From: Aequorivita sp. HC6-5
GTDB lineage: Bacteria; Bacteroidota; Bacteroidia; Flavobacteriales; Flavobacteriaceae
Reading direction: 5' to 3'
DNA: 64,000 bases
NCBI GenBank assembly: GCA_905182755.1
Contig: CAJJCS010000002.1
Coordinates: 1 to 64,000, forward strand
Each line of letters opens with the position of its first letter. The first letter of the stretch is position 1. The notes under the pieces are model-generated. The model was not told where the DNA came from. It saw only the letters and a list, made by a program, of their open reading frames with translations, and made no database searches. Both the position numbers and the translations under genes were made by a program. Positions 31,755 through 40,528 of the stretch are shown here, piece by piece.

Positions 31755-33356
31755 TTACTTCAAAAATTTATACTTATTCTTGAGCAGGTATGTTTCAGAA
31801 TACCCAGTTTTATCTGATATTTCTGAAAGTATCTTCCCTTTCAAAAGCATTTTTTTGGTTAACTCTAATCTTTCTTGTTTTATGTATTTAGCAGGTTTAA
31901 AGTCTTTGTGTATACTGTTAATATCGTTGTAGTCTAGGTTAAATTCTGCCTCCAACATTTTTAAAGTTACACGGCTCAGGTTTTTGTTAATGAATCGCTT
32001 AATGTTGGATATCAACTGCTCGTCTGAAATATTTTTCTTGCTTACTTTTTTTACAACTACAAACACAATGATTATAAGTAGTAGCGCCCCCAGATATAAA
32101 TATGGCTCTTGACTGCTAATTTTAAAATCTTTAAATATTAAATTCTTTTCAAAATCAACTAGATTATCTATGGTGTATACTCCGTGAATACTCCCAAAGC
32201 GTATTGTGCTATTTTTCTTATAAACTGCTTGTTTGTTAAATTCATCAACTATATAATTATCTATGATCTGTTTTTTTGTTTTTTCGAAGATACTTATGCC
32301 GTTATTCCCAGATAAAAACACCAAATTGTCATAATCTGAAATAGTATGAGCTGTATTTTTAATGGGTAGTTTATCTAGTAGTTGAAGCCCGTCTTTTGTT
32401 CTTTTAAAAGTAAGTAATACTTCATTTTTAGAAATAGCGTAAAAATCATTGCCATTTGTATCACTCTCTACAATATCATTAATCTCATGAGCAATATCAC
32501 TATCTATAACATCCGTCTTAAAGTTATTTACATTTAATGAAATATAGCTTTTATTGTCTATAAAGTGAAACTCCCCTCGGTCTTTAATTCTTTCATTTAT
32601 TTTGTTTCTTATGGGTATTATCTCCTTTTGAGCGGGATATATTAATTTAAAAGTATTTGAGGCATACCCGTATTTGTATATACCCTTATCAGAAATAGCC
32701 AAATAATTACCGTTCCCAATAGCATATATGTTTGACATCCTTCCATACTGCCCTTTTGTTCTTATTGAATTGTCGTTATTATATAATTTAGTTTCTATGC
32801 TGTCTTTGTAGGTCAATAACCCATTATAACATATAAATGTGATGCTATCAAACTCTTTAATTTGCCCATCTGTGTAGGTGATTGTCTTTAATTTATTTCC
32901 ATTAATGTACACCCCGCTGTAGGTGCCAACGGCATTGTCACTAATTGACCGTACACTTCCAAAAGGTGTAAAGGAGTAGGTGAGGCTGTTATAGATTAAT
33001 AACTTCCCTCTTGCAATGAGATAAAGGTCATTGTCCAGATACGCAAAATCGGTGGTTGTATTGGTTACGAACTCTGGTTGTGTTATTGGAGACTTTACAA
33101 ACTTAACTTTATAGTTATTATTTTTTTGAAAAATGGAATTAATTGGCCCTACTATAGAGGCGTCATGGAGTGTTATATCATCTCCAGAAGCAGTGACTTT
33201 ATAGATCCCTTTGTTGCTACTAACGTACAGGTCACTCTCATAAGACACAAAATTGTAGAAAATTTTGTCATCATAAATTTTTTTGATCGTAAAGCCGTTT
33301 GAGAACCCATTATTAACTAAAACAATGAGACTTACAATAAATTTAAAGTAAAGCAT
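31755..33356 (-). CDS. Membrane-anchored one-component regulator: periplasmic propeller-like sensor, TM helix, AraC-type HTH
   Basis: The product has 533 residues: signal peptide or N-terminal helix (1-20), then about 390 residues of beta-propeller-like repeats (DLYVSSNKGIYKV, DFAYLDNDLYLIARGKLLIY, LAISDKGIYKYG, VFLSGNNGISIFEK), one membrane helix at about 418-437 (YLGALLLIIIVFVVV) and a cytoplasmic AraC/XylS-type double HTH at about 445-533 (LKMLEAEFNLDYNDINSI, ILSEISDKTGYSETYL). There is no kinase and no receiver, so a signal sensed outside would act directly through the membrane. It stands between the wza-wzc pair and the five-gene surface-protein operon, all on the minus strand, and probably controls one or both. 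Confidence 0.75.
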   Translation of the reverse strand: MLYFKFIVSLIVLVNNGFSNGFTIKKIYDDKIFYNFVSYESDLYVSSNKGIYKVTASGDDITLHDASIVGPINSIFQKNNNYKVKFVKSPITQPEFVTNTTTDFAYLDNDLYLIARGKLLIYNSLTYSFTPFGSVRSISDNAVGTYSGVYINGNKLKTITYTDGQIKEFDSITFICYNGLLTYKDSIETKLYNNDNSIRTKGQYGRMSNIYAIGNGNYLAISDKGIYKYGYASNTFKLIYPAQKEIIPIRNKINERIKDRGEFHFIDNKSYISLNVNNFKTDVIDSDIAHEINDIVESDTNGNDFYAISKNEVLLTFKRTKDGLQLLDKLPIKNTAHTISDYDNLVFLSGNNGISIFEKTKKQIIDNYIVDEFNKQAVYKKNSTIRFGSIHGVYTIDNLVDFEKNLIFKDFKISSQEPYLYLGALLLIIIVFVVVKKVSKKNISDEQLISNIKRFINKNLSRVTLKMLEAEFNLDYNDINSIHKDFKPAKYIKQERLELTKKMLLKGKILSEISDKTGYSETYLLKNKYKFLK

Positions 33357-33558
33357 GTTTGTGTTTTAAGATACAATTATATACTTTATTTTTTGTTGTG
33401 ACAAAAATTATATTTTTTATAAAATATCTTTTTTAAATATATTTCATCCTTTTAACCATCTGTATATATAGTTTAAAAGCGTTTTATTATAATAGTGAAT
33501 ACTAATTTTATTTAAAGCACGTTTTCTAGACTTTTGTTACATGGTAGTAGAATTAGTA
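33357..33558. other. Gene-free spacer upstream of the propeller/AraC regulator
   Basis: About 200 very AT-rich bases between the nucleotidyltransferase end and the regulator start. I see no clear hairpin, and no -7 box better than a one-mismatch CAAAAATT on the plus strand. Confidence 0.4.
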
Positions 33559-34474
33559 CTAAGATTTATTCTTAAATATTAATTTAGAATAAATGGTTAA
33601 AAACCGTAAGATTTTATCATGATATAAACTCCAAAAAGAGGATGGTATCTCCAGTTCAAATATTTTAAATTTAGCTATGGTTATAAAAAAATGTTTTTTA
33701 AATATGTCTTTTTTAATGTTATTGATTGTTAGACTTTTTTTGCAATCGAGCTTATAAATATCATAGATACTTCGATGACTATGATTTGAAGTAATAAATC
33801 GCTTGATCATCTATTTGCACCCATATATACAATGATCAAACAAAAAAGATTGATTTGGCGTTTTAATTGCTTTTAATTTTCTTTAAAAGCATCTATCAAC
33901 CTTTTTGAATTAAACACCTCTATCTGGCATAATAATTCTAAGTGAGGCTCTATAGCATTTTTTTATTTTTATTAACTCTATCATTCGAAGATGTTTAGTC
34001 TTAAAAACTAAATGAACTATAAGTTTCTTGACTACAATACTTATTTTTTTCTAATACCTTTTTAATTTTTTCTTCATCCTTGCCCTGAATGATAAAATCG
34101 ATGTCTCCAATCATTCGCTCTCCAATATCTTCAAATACATTACTAAGTAAAAGCGCGGTTCCTTTTAAAAATATATGCTTGATGTTATTTTCAACCAAAA
34201 GCTCAGACAGCTCTTTTGCCTCATCTAGTAAAATCTCATTTCTAGCTTTATTTATAGCATAGATACTTTTAATATATGCTATAAAATCTTCAGGGAATAA
34301 GTACGATGATTTCTTTTTTTGGATATTAAAAAAAAGTGCTGGCAGCATTAAATGGCCACTGGTTAGTGTTATTAATTTTTCAAAATTGATGTTGTTTATA
34401 TCAACACCATTCAAGATTTCACTCTCATGGCGGTACAGAATATTTACTAAAAATTTTTCTTCGAGAGCAATCAT
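33559..34474 (-). CDS. Nucleotidyltransferase-fold protein (PF14907-like), multiply frameshifted
   Basis: The N-terminal 157 residues (from ATG 34474) carry the nucleotidyltransferase core: HIFLKGTALL (helix-turn Gly) and GDIDFII (metal-binding D-x-D). Further segments in other frames fit the same family: AIEPHLELL near 33930, and from 33810 FITSNHSHRSIYDIYKLDCK to the end. At least four indels separate them, so this is either a decayed gene or poor sequence. Such nucleotidyltransferases occur in capsule and peptide-modification clusters; the target is unknown. It starts 22 bases after the small Pro/Gly-tailed peptide gene and is the last gene of the operon. Confidence 0.6.
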
Positions 34475-34496
34475 TTAAAAAACGACTATTTTTTAA

Positions 34497-34722
34497 TTAT
34501 CCTCCCCAACCTGGAGGTGTTGGTGGGGTTGCTCCACCTGGATCATCAGTTCAGGAGTCCTGCGCCTGGATCTGCAGACTGCGCTTGCGCTTTTTTTGGG
34601 TTTAGTATCACAAAAGTACCCATGACTGTAAAGGCGGCATACTTACCCATTTTTTGCAATGCTTCCTTTCTGGTAATGCCATATGGAGCCTTTTCTGTTA
34701 GATCTTTACTATCTTTTTTCAT
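34497..34722 (-). CDS. Small Pro/Gly-tailed peptide (about 73 aa), possibly a precursor; one or two indels
   Basis: From ATG 34722 the frame reads MKKDSKDLTEKAPYGITRKE, then ALQKMGKYAAFTVMGTFVIL and NPKKAQAQS. This is a charged leader, a hydrophobic stretch and an AQAQ cleavage-like site. It then enters a Pro/Gly/Asp tail. With small indels near 34555 corrected, the tail ends DDPGGATPPTPPGWGG and stops at 34497. The start codon lies four bases after the stop of the T9SS-module gene; the nucleotidyltransferase follows 22 bases later. I know similar small proteins next to surface-protein genes in flavobacteria but no function. The charged leader with TRKEALQKMGKYAA before the hydrophobic part is not a classical Sec signal. 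Confidence 0.55.
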
Positions 34723-34726
34723 ACTA

Positions 34727-36281
34727 TTACTTTATGATAATTTTTTTAGTTAACAGGGTATTCCCAGATTTTAATGTAATGATATAAATACCAATGGAGA
34801 TCCCCTCTGTGGATACTCTCTGAGTGTTTGTCTGATCATCAAGGGTTGCAGATACTACTTGTTTACCAAGAACATCATATAATTTTAAATGAGTAAGGCT
34901 CCCCTGGTTTGCCAAACCTTCTATTGTAATAAAGTTATGGTCATTTAACTTGTAAGCGTTTAAATGACTGGTGCTCATATTCTCTTGGGTAGATAAAACA
35001 CTTTGCGTGAAGTGTATAAAAAATCTACCTACTCCACCTAAGGCAATTTCTGGTGTTAACACAAAGTCCTCGAGGTTTAAAAGAGTCATGGTACCATTTT
35101 GGTTATCTTCTAGATAAACTTGTATACCGCCAAATAATGTCAAAAGTATCTACGGTAATTCTAAAGGTTTCTCCGGCTTCTCTATTTATTTCAAGAGGAA
35201 TTACTACATCATTTATACTCTCTATTTCCATTGCATTAACTGCTAGTCCTACTCCCTGATCTTCCGCGACTAATCTTGATAGTAAAGCGGCGCTTTGATT
35301 ATAATGACCAGCATCATAGCCTGGGTCTAGACCAAGATTGAGCCCATTTTTAAAATAAAATTTTGTGTCTTCTATTTCTGTTGCTCCCTCATAAAGTTTA
35401 AGAACAAGCTCAAAATAGGTGATAGGGTTACCAGCAATAAAATCATCGCCGCCTTCTGTGGTTCTCATAGCTGTTGTAAAGGAAATATCCTCAAAGCTAG
35501 TGTTATCAGAAGCTACCATAAATGCTTGTCCTGGCGCAATACGCCGCGCAGCACTCGTATTATTATAAACGGTATACCCTGAGCCAATTCCATCTGCATC
35601 ATAACCATAGAGCCCTAAAAAGTTAGCATCAATAACGCCGCTATTTACATCCATAAAGTTGGTAGCTCCTGCAGCAGTATTACCGTTAATGTATGAAGGG
35701 AAAGGATTAGCTACTAAATTCCATCTTGTACCTGCCCCTGAATTTGCAGCATCATTATTAATAATTGCCTGTGTTTTATTTGTAGCAGCTGGACTTCCTG
35801 TAAAAGATAGAATCCCAGTTCCATTAGCAATAGTGGCCATTTGAAAGCCTTTTCCAAGAGGAAAGTTTCCTGCGCCACCAATAGTGGATGTAGTGTAGTT
35901 TGTCCAAGTGTTGTCTGCATTATTATAGTATCCTATAGCCTTTGTAGCACCATTAGTGGCTAAGGTTGAAACATTAGCAGAAGCAAAAGCACTAATTGAT
36001 AGCCCATCTACAGGCGATCCAATTAAATCCCACTCATTAGTACCTACAGAATTAACATACCTATTATAGGATATATTTCCAGTAACAGTCCCGCCAATAA
36101 TAATGGATGAAAACTCATTAGAGTCTGAGTTTAATGTAAAGGTTCCAGCGTTTGAGAAATTTCCACTCATGGTCACAGCTCCTGTTTTTTCGATCGTAAA
36201 ACTTTTGCCTGAAGCAACTGTGATGTTTTGAGCTTTTGTCAAAAAGGAAACAAAACATAGTAATAGTGTTAACTTTTTCAT
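34727..36281 (-). CDS. Stand-alone secreted beta-rich module with T9SS sorting domain (one frameshift)
   Basis: Signal peptide (ending LTKAQ), then at once the same kind of module found at the C-terminus of the genes at 13587 and 17980, here as the whole protein: TVASGKSFTIEKTGAV, SYNRYVNSVGTNEWDLIGSP, GTRWNLVANPFPSYINGN, GLDPGYDAGHYNQS, IQVYLEDNQNGTMTLL, and a closing sorting domain (GISIGIYIITLKSGNTLLTK). The frame breaks near 35130, and the corrected length is about 517 residues. It lies six bases from the stop of the YadA/S74 gene and four bases before the peptide gene, so it is cotranscribed with both. No enzymatic motif is visible; a structural or scaffold role at the surface is inferred. 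Confidence 0.75.
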
Positions 36282-36287
36282 GATATT

Positions 36288-37166
36288 TTAGTTATCAGAA
36301 ATTAATTTTTCTACTAATTTTTCTAATCTTGAAATCTTATCGTCTTGTTCTTTAAGTCGCATTAATAAGCACGGGTACAAGCCCTTGATAGTTTACCGCC
36401 AACATGTCTTTATCATCTGTTGTAACTAGTTCTGGAAATACTTTTTGAATATCTTGAGCCAATACGCCAATTTTTTGTTTACCGTTCTTTTTCATTGTGT
36501 AACGTCTTTCCATCAATTAGCAGTAGTTTGGCAAGAGTAGACCCTAGACGATACAATATTTGCTTTAAGTCTCGCGTCAGATGATACTACGATATCACCA
36601 CCTACTGTTAGGTCATTACTTACTGTAGTATCTCCGTTAGCCATTACTTTAAAAGCATCTGATCTATTACTAAAAGTTCCATTTCCAATTACAAAAGCAG
36701 TATTTGCAGGATTTGCCTGAGTTGCACTACCAGTAACCGTATTGCCACTTAAATTGTAATAACCAATTACTAATGAGGAGTAATCATTTGCATATGAACC
36801 ATATCCCATTGCTGTAGAAGATTCTCCATTTGCTTCTGAGAATTGTCCCATTGCTGTAGAATAATCTCCATTTGCTTCTGACCAATATCCCATTGCTAAA
36901 GATGTATATCCGTTTGCCTTGCTACGATTCCCCATTGCAATAGTATTATTTCCATTTGCCTCTGATTTATACCCCATTGCTGTAGACCAATCTCCAATGG
37001 CTTTTGTGTCTCTCCCCGTTGCAAGTGTACCGTCACCACTTGCTGTTGTATAATATCCAATTGCTGAAGCACTTGTTGACCCGGTATTATTTGTCTGTAC
37101 ATATTGTACTTGTGCATTGATACTACATGCAATAGTTACTGCTAAAAGTGTAAGTATTTTTTTCAT
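36288..37166 (-). CDS. Secreted YadA-head-repeat protein with C-terminal S74-type chaperone domain (B; frameshifted)
   Basis: Signal peptide (MKKILTLLAVTIACSINAQ), then 14-residue YadA/Hep-Hag head repeats of the form (A.G).ST AMG..S.ANG across residues about 30-145, then a stalk-like part (GDTTVSNDLTVGGDIVV). The end is an intramolecular chaperone domain like those of phage tail fibres (SSDARLKANI with the Ser-Asp of S74 autocleavage; then, after a break near 36530, KIGVLAQDIQKVFPELV and LVPVLINAL) with a short coiled-coil tail to the stop at 36288. S74 domains trimerise the upstream fibre and then cut themselves off. This is the second of two such genes in tandem. Confidence 0.75.
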
Positions 37167-37197
37167 AGTAAATTATGATATTATTCTTGTTTGGTAA

Positions 37198-38646
37198 TTA
37201 ATTCTTTAACATTTCTTTTAATTCGTCTATTTCTGATTGTTGTTCTTTAAGTGCATTAATAAGCACGGGTACAAGCCCTTGATAGTTTACCGCCAACATG
37301 TCTTTATCATCAGTTGTAACTAGTTCTGGAAATACTTTTTGTATGTCTTGAGCCAATACGCCTATTTTTTGTTTGCCGTCTTTTTTCATTGTGTAACTCT
37401 TTCCATCAATTAGCAGTAGTTTGGCAAGAGTAGACCTAGAGATACAATATTTGCTTTGAGTCTTGCATCTGATGATACCACAATATCGCCACTTACTGTT
37501 AGATCATTACCAACAGTAGTATTGCCATTAACCATTACTTTAAAAGCATCAGATTTTGCATTAGAAAAAGTGCCATTACCAATTACAAAGGCAGTATTTG
37601 CATAGTTAGCTTCCGTTGCGCTATTGGTAACCGTTGAGCCGCTTAAATTGTATTGTCCAATTACTAAAGAACCAAAATCACTTGCTATTGTACCTAACCC
37701 CATTACTGTAGAGGCAGATCCACTTGCTGTTGTCACATATCCCAACGCAGTGGAGTAGGGTCCACTTGCTAATGTCTCACGCCCCATTGAAGAAGATGAT
37801 TCCCCACTTGCTGTTGTCAGATATCCTGTTGCTGTAGAAGAATTTCCACTAGCTGTTGTCTGCCATCCCATTGCAGTTGCATTTAATTCAGTTGCAGATG
37901 TAGAACGTCCCATTGCTGTAGATGCTTCTCCACTTGCTGTTGTCAGATATCCTGTTGCTTTAGAGTAGGGTCCACTTGCTAATGTCTCACGCCCCATTGA
38001 TGAAGATGATTCCCCACTTGCTGTTGTCAGATATCCTGTTGCTGTAGAAGAATTTCCACTAGCTGTTGTCTGCCATCCCATTGCAGTTGCATTTAATTCA
38101 GTTGCAGATGTAGAACGTCCCATTGCTGTAGATGCTTCTCCACTTGCTGTTGTCAGATATCCTGTTGCTTTAGAGTAGGGTCCACTTGCTAATGTCTCAC
38201 GCCCCATTGAAGAAGATGATTCCCCACTTGCTGTTGTCAGATATCCTGTTGCTGTAGAAGAATTTCCACTAGCTGTTGTCTGCCATCCCATAGCTGTTGA
38301 GTATAATGCATTTGCTAATGTCTGACGCCCCATTGCTATAGAGCTACCTCCATCAGCATTTGTTAGGAATCCAATTGCTGTAGAGTAGTTTCCAATTGCT
38401 TCTGTCTCACGTCCCATTGCTGTAGATGTTTCCCCACTTGCTGTTGTTAGATGCCCCATAGCTGTAGAGTAGTGTCCACTTGCTAATGTCTCACGCCCCA
38501 TTGCTGTAGAAGCAACTCCACTTGCTGTTGTTTGTAGTCCAATCGCAGAAGCAGTGGCTCCGCTATTATGTTGTCCTAGTAGTTGCTATTTGAGCGCTAA
38601 CTGTAAAACTGATAGTTAGTGCTATAAGTATATATAGTTTATTCAT
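37198..38646 (-). CDS. Secreted YadA-head-repeat protein with C-terminal S74-type chaperone domain (A; frameshifted)
   Basis: ATG at 38646 begins a signal peptide (MNKLYILIALTISFTVSAQ). About 25 head repeats of 14 residues follow (STAMGRETLASG, STATGYLTTASG), then NGNTTVGNDLTVSGDIVV, SSDARLKANI and the S74 chaperone (KIGVLAQDIQKVFPELV, LVPVLINALKEQ, coiled-coil end EIDELKEMLKN). Frame breaks lie near 38575 and 37430. It is longer than its neighbour B because of a 210-base internal duplication. It is probably the first gene of the five-gene operon: a TATTTTTG box lies at 38674-38667, and gaps to the following genes are 31, 6, 4 and 22 bases. The predicted product is a trimeric surface fibre. 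Confidence 0.75.
37750..38292 (-). repeat. 210-bp tandem coding repeats (YadA head)
   Basis: The phrase ending AGAAGATGAT recurs with its last base at 37800, 38010 and 38220, giving an exact 210-base period (five 14-residue repeats). The copies differ by only a few bases. Copy number could vary between cells and change fibre length. Confidence 0.85.
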
Positions 38647-38666
38647 TGGTATTTATTTTTGTTAAA

Positions 38667-38674
38667 CAAAAATA
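38667..38674 (-). promoter_or_regulatory. Candidate -7 box of the five-gene surface operon
   Basis: The minus strand reads TATTTTTG, a perfect TANNTTTG, 20 bases before ATG 38646. No clear -33 TTTG is seen at the usual distance. Confidence 0.4.
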
Positions 38675-38949
38675 TTTTTAACGTTTTTCAGTGTAATGAT
38701 AGCCCTTATTTACTGTATTGATAAAAGTTAATATTTTAATATATTATCCTTAATTTTTATTTTTTGTCACTAAAACATTTTTTATAAATGGTTTCTTAAA
38801 AACGGGTGTTAGGCTAATAGCCCTATATCACAACAGAAAAATAAAATGTAGTTCTTGTGGAGATAATAGTTTAATTGTTCTGTGGGTTTTATTTCCGGAG
38901 AATTTATAGAGAAATTTGGGGTATCCACAACAGCACAAATAAGACTAGA

Positions 38950-39013
38950 TTTAAAAAAATTATCCCCAAGAATAACATGTTATTGTTGGGGATAATTTCT
39001 GCTCAAGATGGGA
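38950..39013 (-). terminator. tRNA-Leu-type terminator with 12-base tRNA 3'-end stub (dispersed copy 2)
   Basis: The hairpin ATTATCCCCAAGAATAA / TTATTGTTGGGGATAAT at 38959-38997 is followed by CTCAAGATGGGA (39002-39013). Those twelve bases are identical to 42730-42741 at the 3' end of the intact tRNA-Leu. On the minus strand the order is tRNA end then terminator, as at the real tRNA. Confidence 0.65.
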
Positions 39014-39390
39014 TTAACGCCCTTGGGTTGTTTTTGCTCAAAGCGTCGCTTTGAAAATCAAAAACCCACAAAAACAAAAAAGCATGCTTTTGATTTATTT
39101 TGTACACAACATACTCCAATTATCGAACTTTTTCTTGAAAGACCTTGAAAAGCTAAGAGAGTTTAGAGAAACATATTATACTAAGTTTATTTAAAAACAC
39201 CATTAGATTTAAACTCAATTCCTTCAAAATAACAATATTCAAAAGTTGAAGGGCCCGAATAGTTGGGGTCATGATGTCAATCTGTCAACATCCAAAAAAG
39301 CACCTATTTTATTTGGAAATTTTTCTTCAATTAAATCATCGTTTAGAATTGTTATTTGCCCAATCTTATATATAAAAATAGTTTTTCATT

Positions 39391-39455
39391 TTAATATTTG
39401 AATGCCAAGTTAAAAAAATTATCCCCAAAAACAATAAATTATTCTTGGGGATATT
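39391..39455 (-). terminator. tRNA-Leu-type terminator (dispersed copy 3)
   Basis: The hairpin ATCCCCAAAAACAATAA / TTATTCTTGGGGAT is accompanied by AATATTTGAATGCCAAGT, which also precedes the hairpin at the tRNA locus (42661-42678). The similarity therefore extends beyond the hairpin and reflects common descent of the whole segment. Confidence 0.65.
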
Positions 39456-39569
39456 GTACCCCCACTCCAAGTATCGAACTTTTTCTTGCAAGATTTGGAT
39501 AGGTTAAGAGATTTCACAGCCCGCTTAAAAGCGATATAAAAAGCGCCTTATTAAATTTCACTCTTGTAG

Positions 39570-39599
39570 TTGTATTTAAAAAGCAATGTTCTATTTTTG
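39570..39599 (+). promoter_or_regulatory. Promoter of the 39634 gene
   Basis: TTG at 39570-39572 is followed after 19 bases by TATTTTTG (39592-39599), a good flavobacterial -33/-7 pair. The start codon is 35 bases downstream. Confidence 0.6.
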
Positions 39600-39633
39600 A
39601 GACAGCTTTAATTAATTATTTATTCACAGACCA

Positions 39634-40447
39634 ATGAAACAATTATTCACACTTTTAGCAGCGGTATTACTAACTGCAACAACCTATGCTCAAATAGGTA
39701 TTAATAATGAAAACCCAGATGCCTCTGCGGCTTTAGATATTACTTCTACTACGGGGGGGTTACTTGTACCAAGAATGACCAATGCACAGCGTGATGCGAT
39801 TAGCTCTCCAGCAACAGGATTAATGGTATACCAAACAGATGGTGACAGAGGTTTTTACTAATTACAATGGTGGTAGTTGGGCAAAAATAAATCAATCAAC
39901 AGATGAACGCGTAAAAATTCCTATTTATACTCAGTCTCAAGCCGATGCGTTAACTCCACAACTAGGGGATATTGTATATAATTATTCCTCTCAAACAATT
40001 AATTTTTATGCCAATACCTCAGGTTCAGCTACTACAACCAGTAGGCTTCAATCAGATAATGGTTATTACTCATGTAGATATTGTGGTGACACTTATGACT
40101 ATCGTTATAATGGAACTACCACTGAAGATATATGGATAATGGATTTGGGAGTTAATTCATATGATATGTCTGGTAATGAATTTACTTGGATAATCTATAA
40201 AGATGATGACTTAGATATAAATAATGGTCTGGGTGATGTAGTTTCATATGGCGAATTAATTCCTAGTGGATCTAAAATACACATTGGAGTAAAAGGAGGT
40301 ACAAATAACCAATGGAAGTACTTATACGATTCATCAAATAAACCTTCCTTGAGTTTTATTAATCTTGAAGATAATTCTGCATATCACAATATTGTCATAT
40401 CATTGAAAACTGCAAGTTTAGGTTGGAAAACCATAATAACTTTTTAG
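39634..40447 (+). CDS. Secreted protein with tail-fibre-like N-terminal segment (one frameshift)
   Basis: Signal peptide (ending TTYAQ), then a sequence common at the start of secreted fibre-like Bacteroidota proteins: IGINNENPDASAALDITST, TGGLLVPRMTNAQRD and GLMVYQTDG. The C-terminal half, about 190 residues, is unknown and includes a CRYCGD pair of Cys and many Tyr, Asp and Asn. The frame breaks near 39858 (GTTTTTACTAATTAC); correcting it gives about 270 residues. There is no type IX sorting domain and no S74 domain. The function is unknown. Confidence 0.65.
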
Positions 40448-40528
40448 AATAGTATTAAATACCAATAGGCATTGTTAAGGTTAACAATAGCCTCTCAGGT
40501 AGTGGAGCTGGCTGAATTAAAAAAAACC

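Larger units (their letters stand above)
38700..39590. other. Long gene-free stretch with repeated sequences
   Basis: About 890 bases without a supported gene. It holds two copies of the tRNA-Leu-type terminator (38950 and 39413), a stub resembling the tRNA 3' end (39002-39013), and a diverged direct repeat around ATCGAACTTTTTCTTG (39123 and 39474). It looks like accumulated junction debris from insertions. Confidence 0.5.

Noticed and set aside
37750-38292. CRISPR-like array
   Set aside because: The 210-base periodicity is made of 14-codon YadA head repeats in one minus-strand frame. There are no unique spacers and no cas genes.
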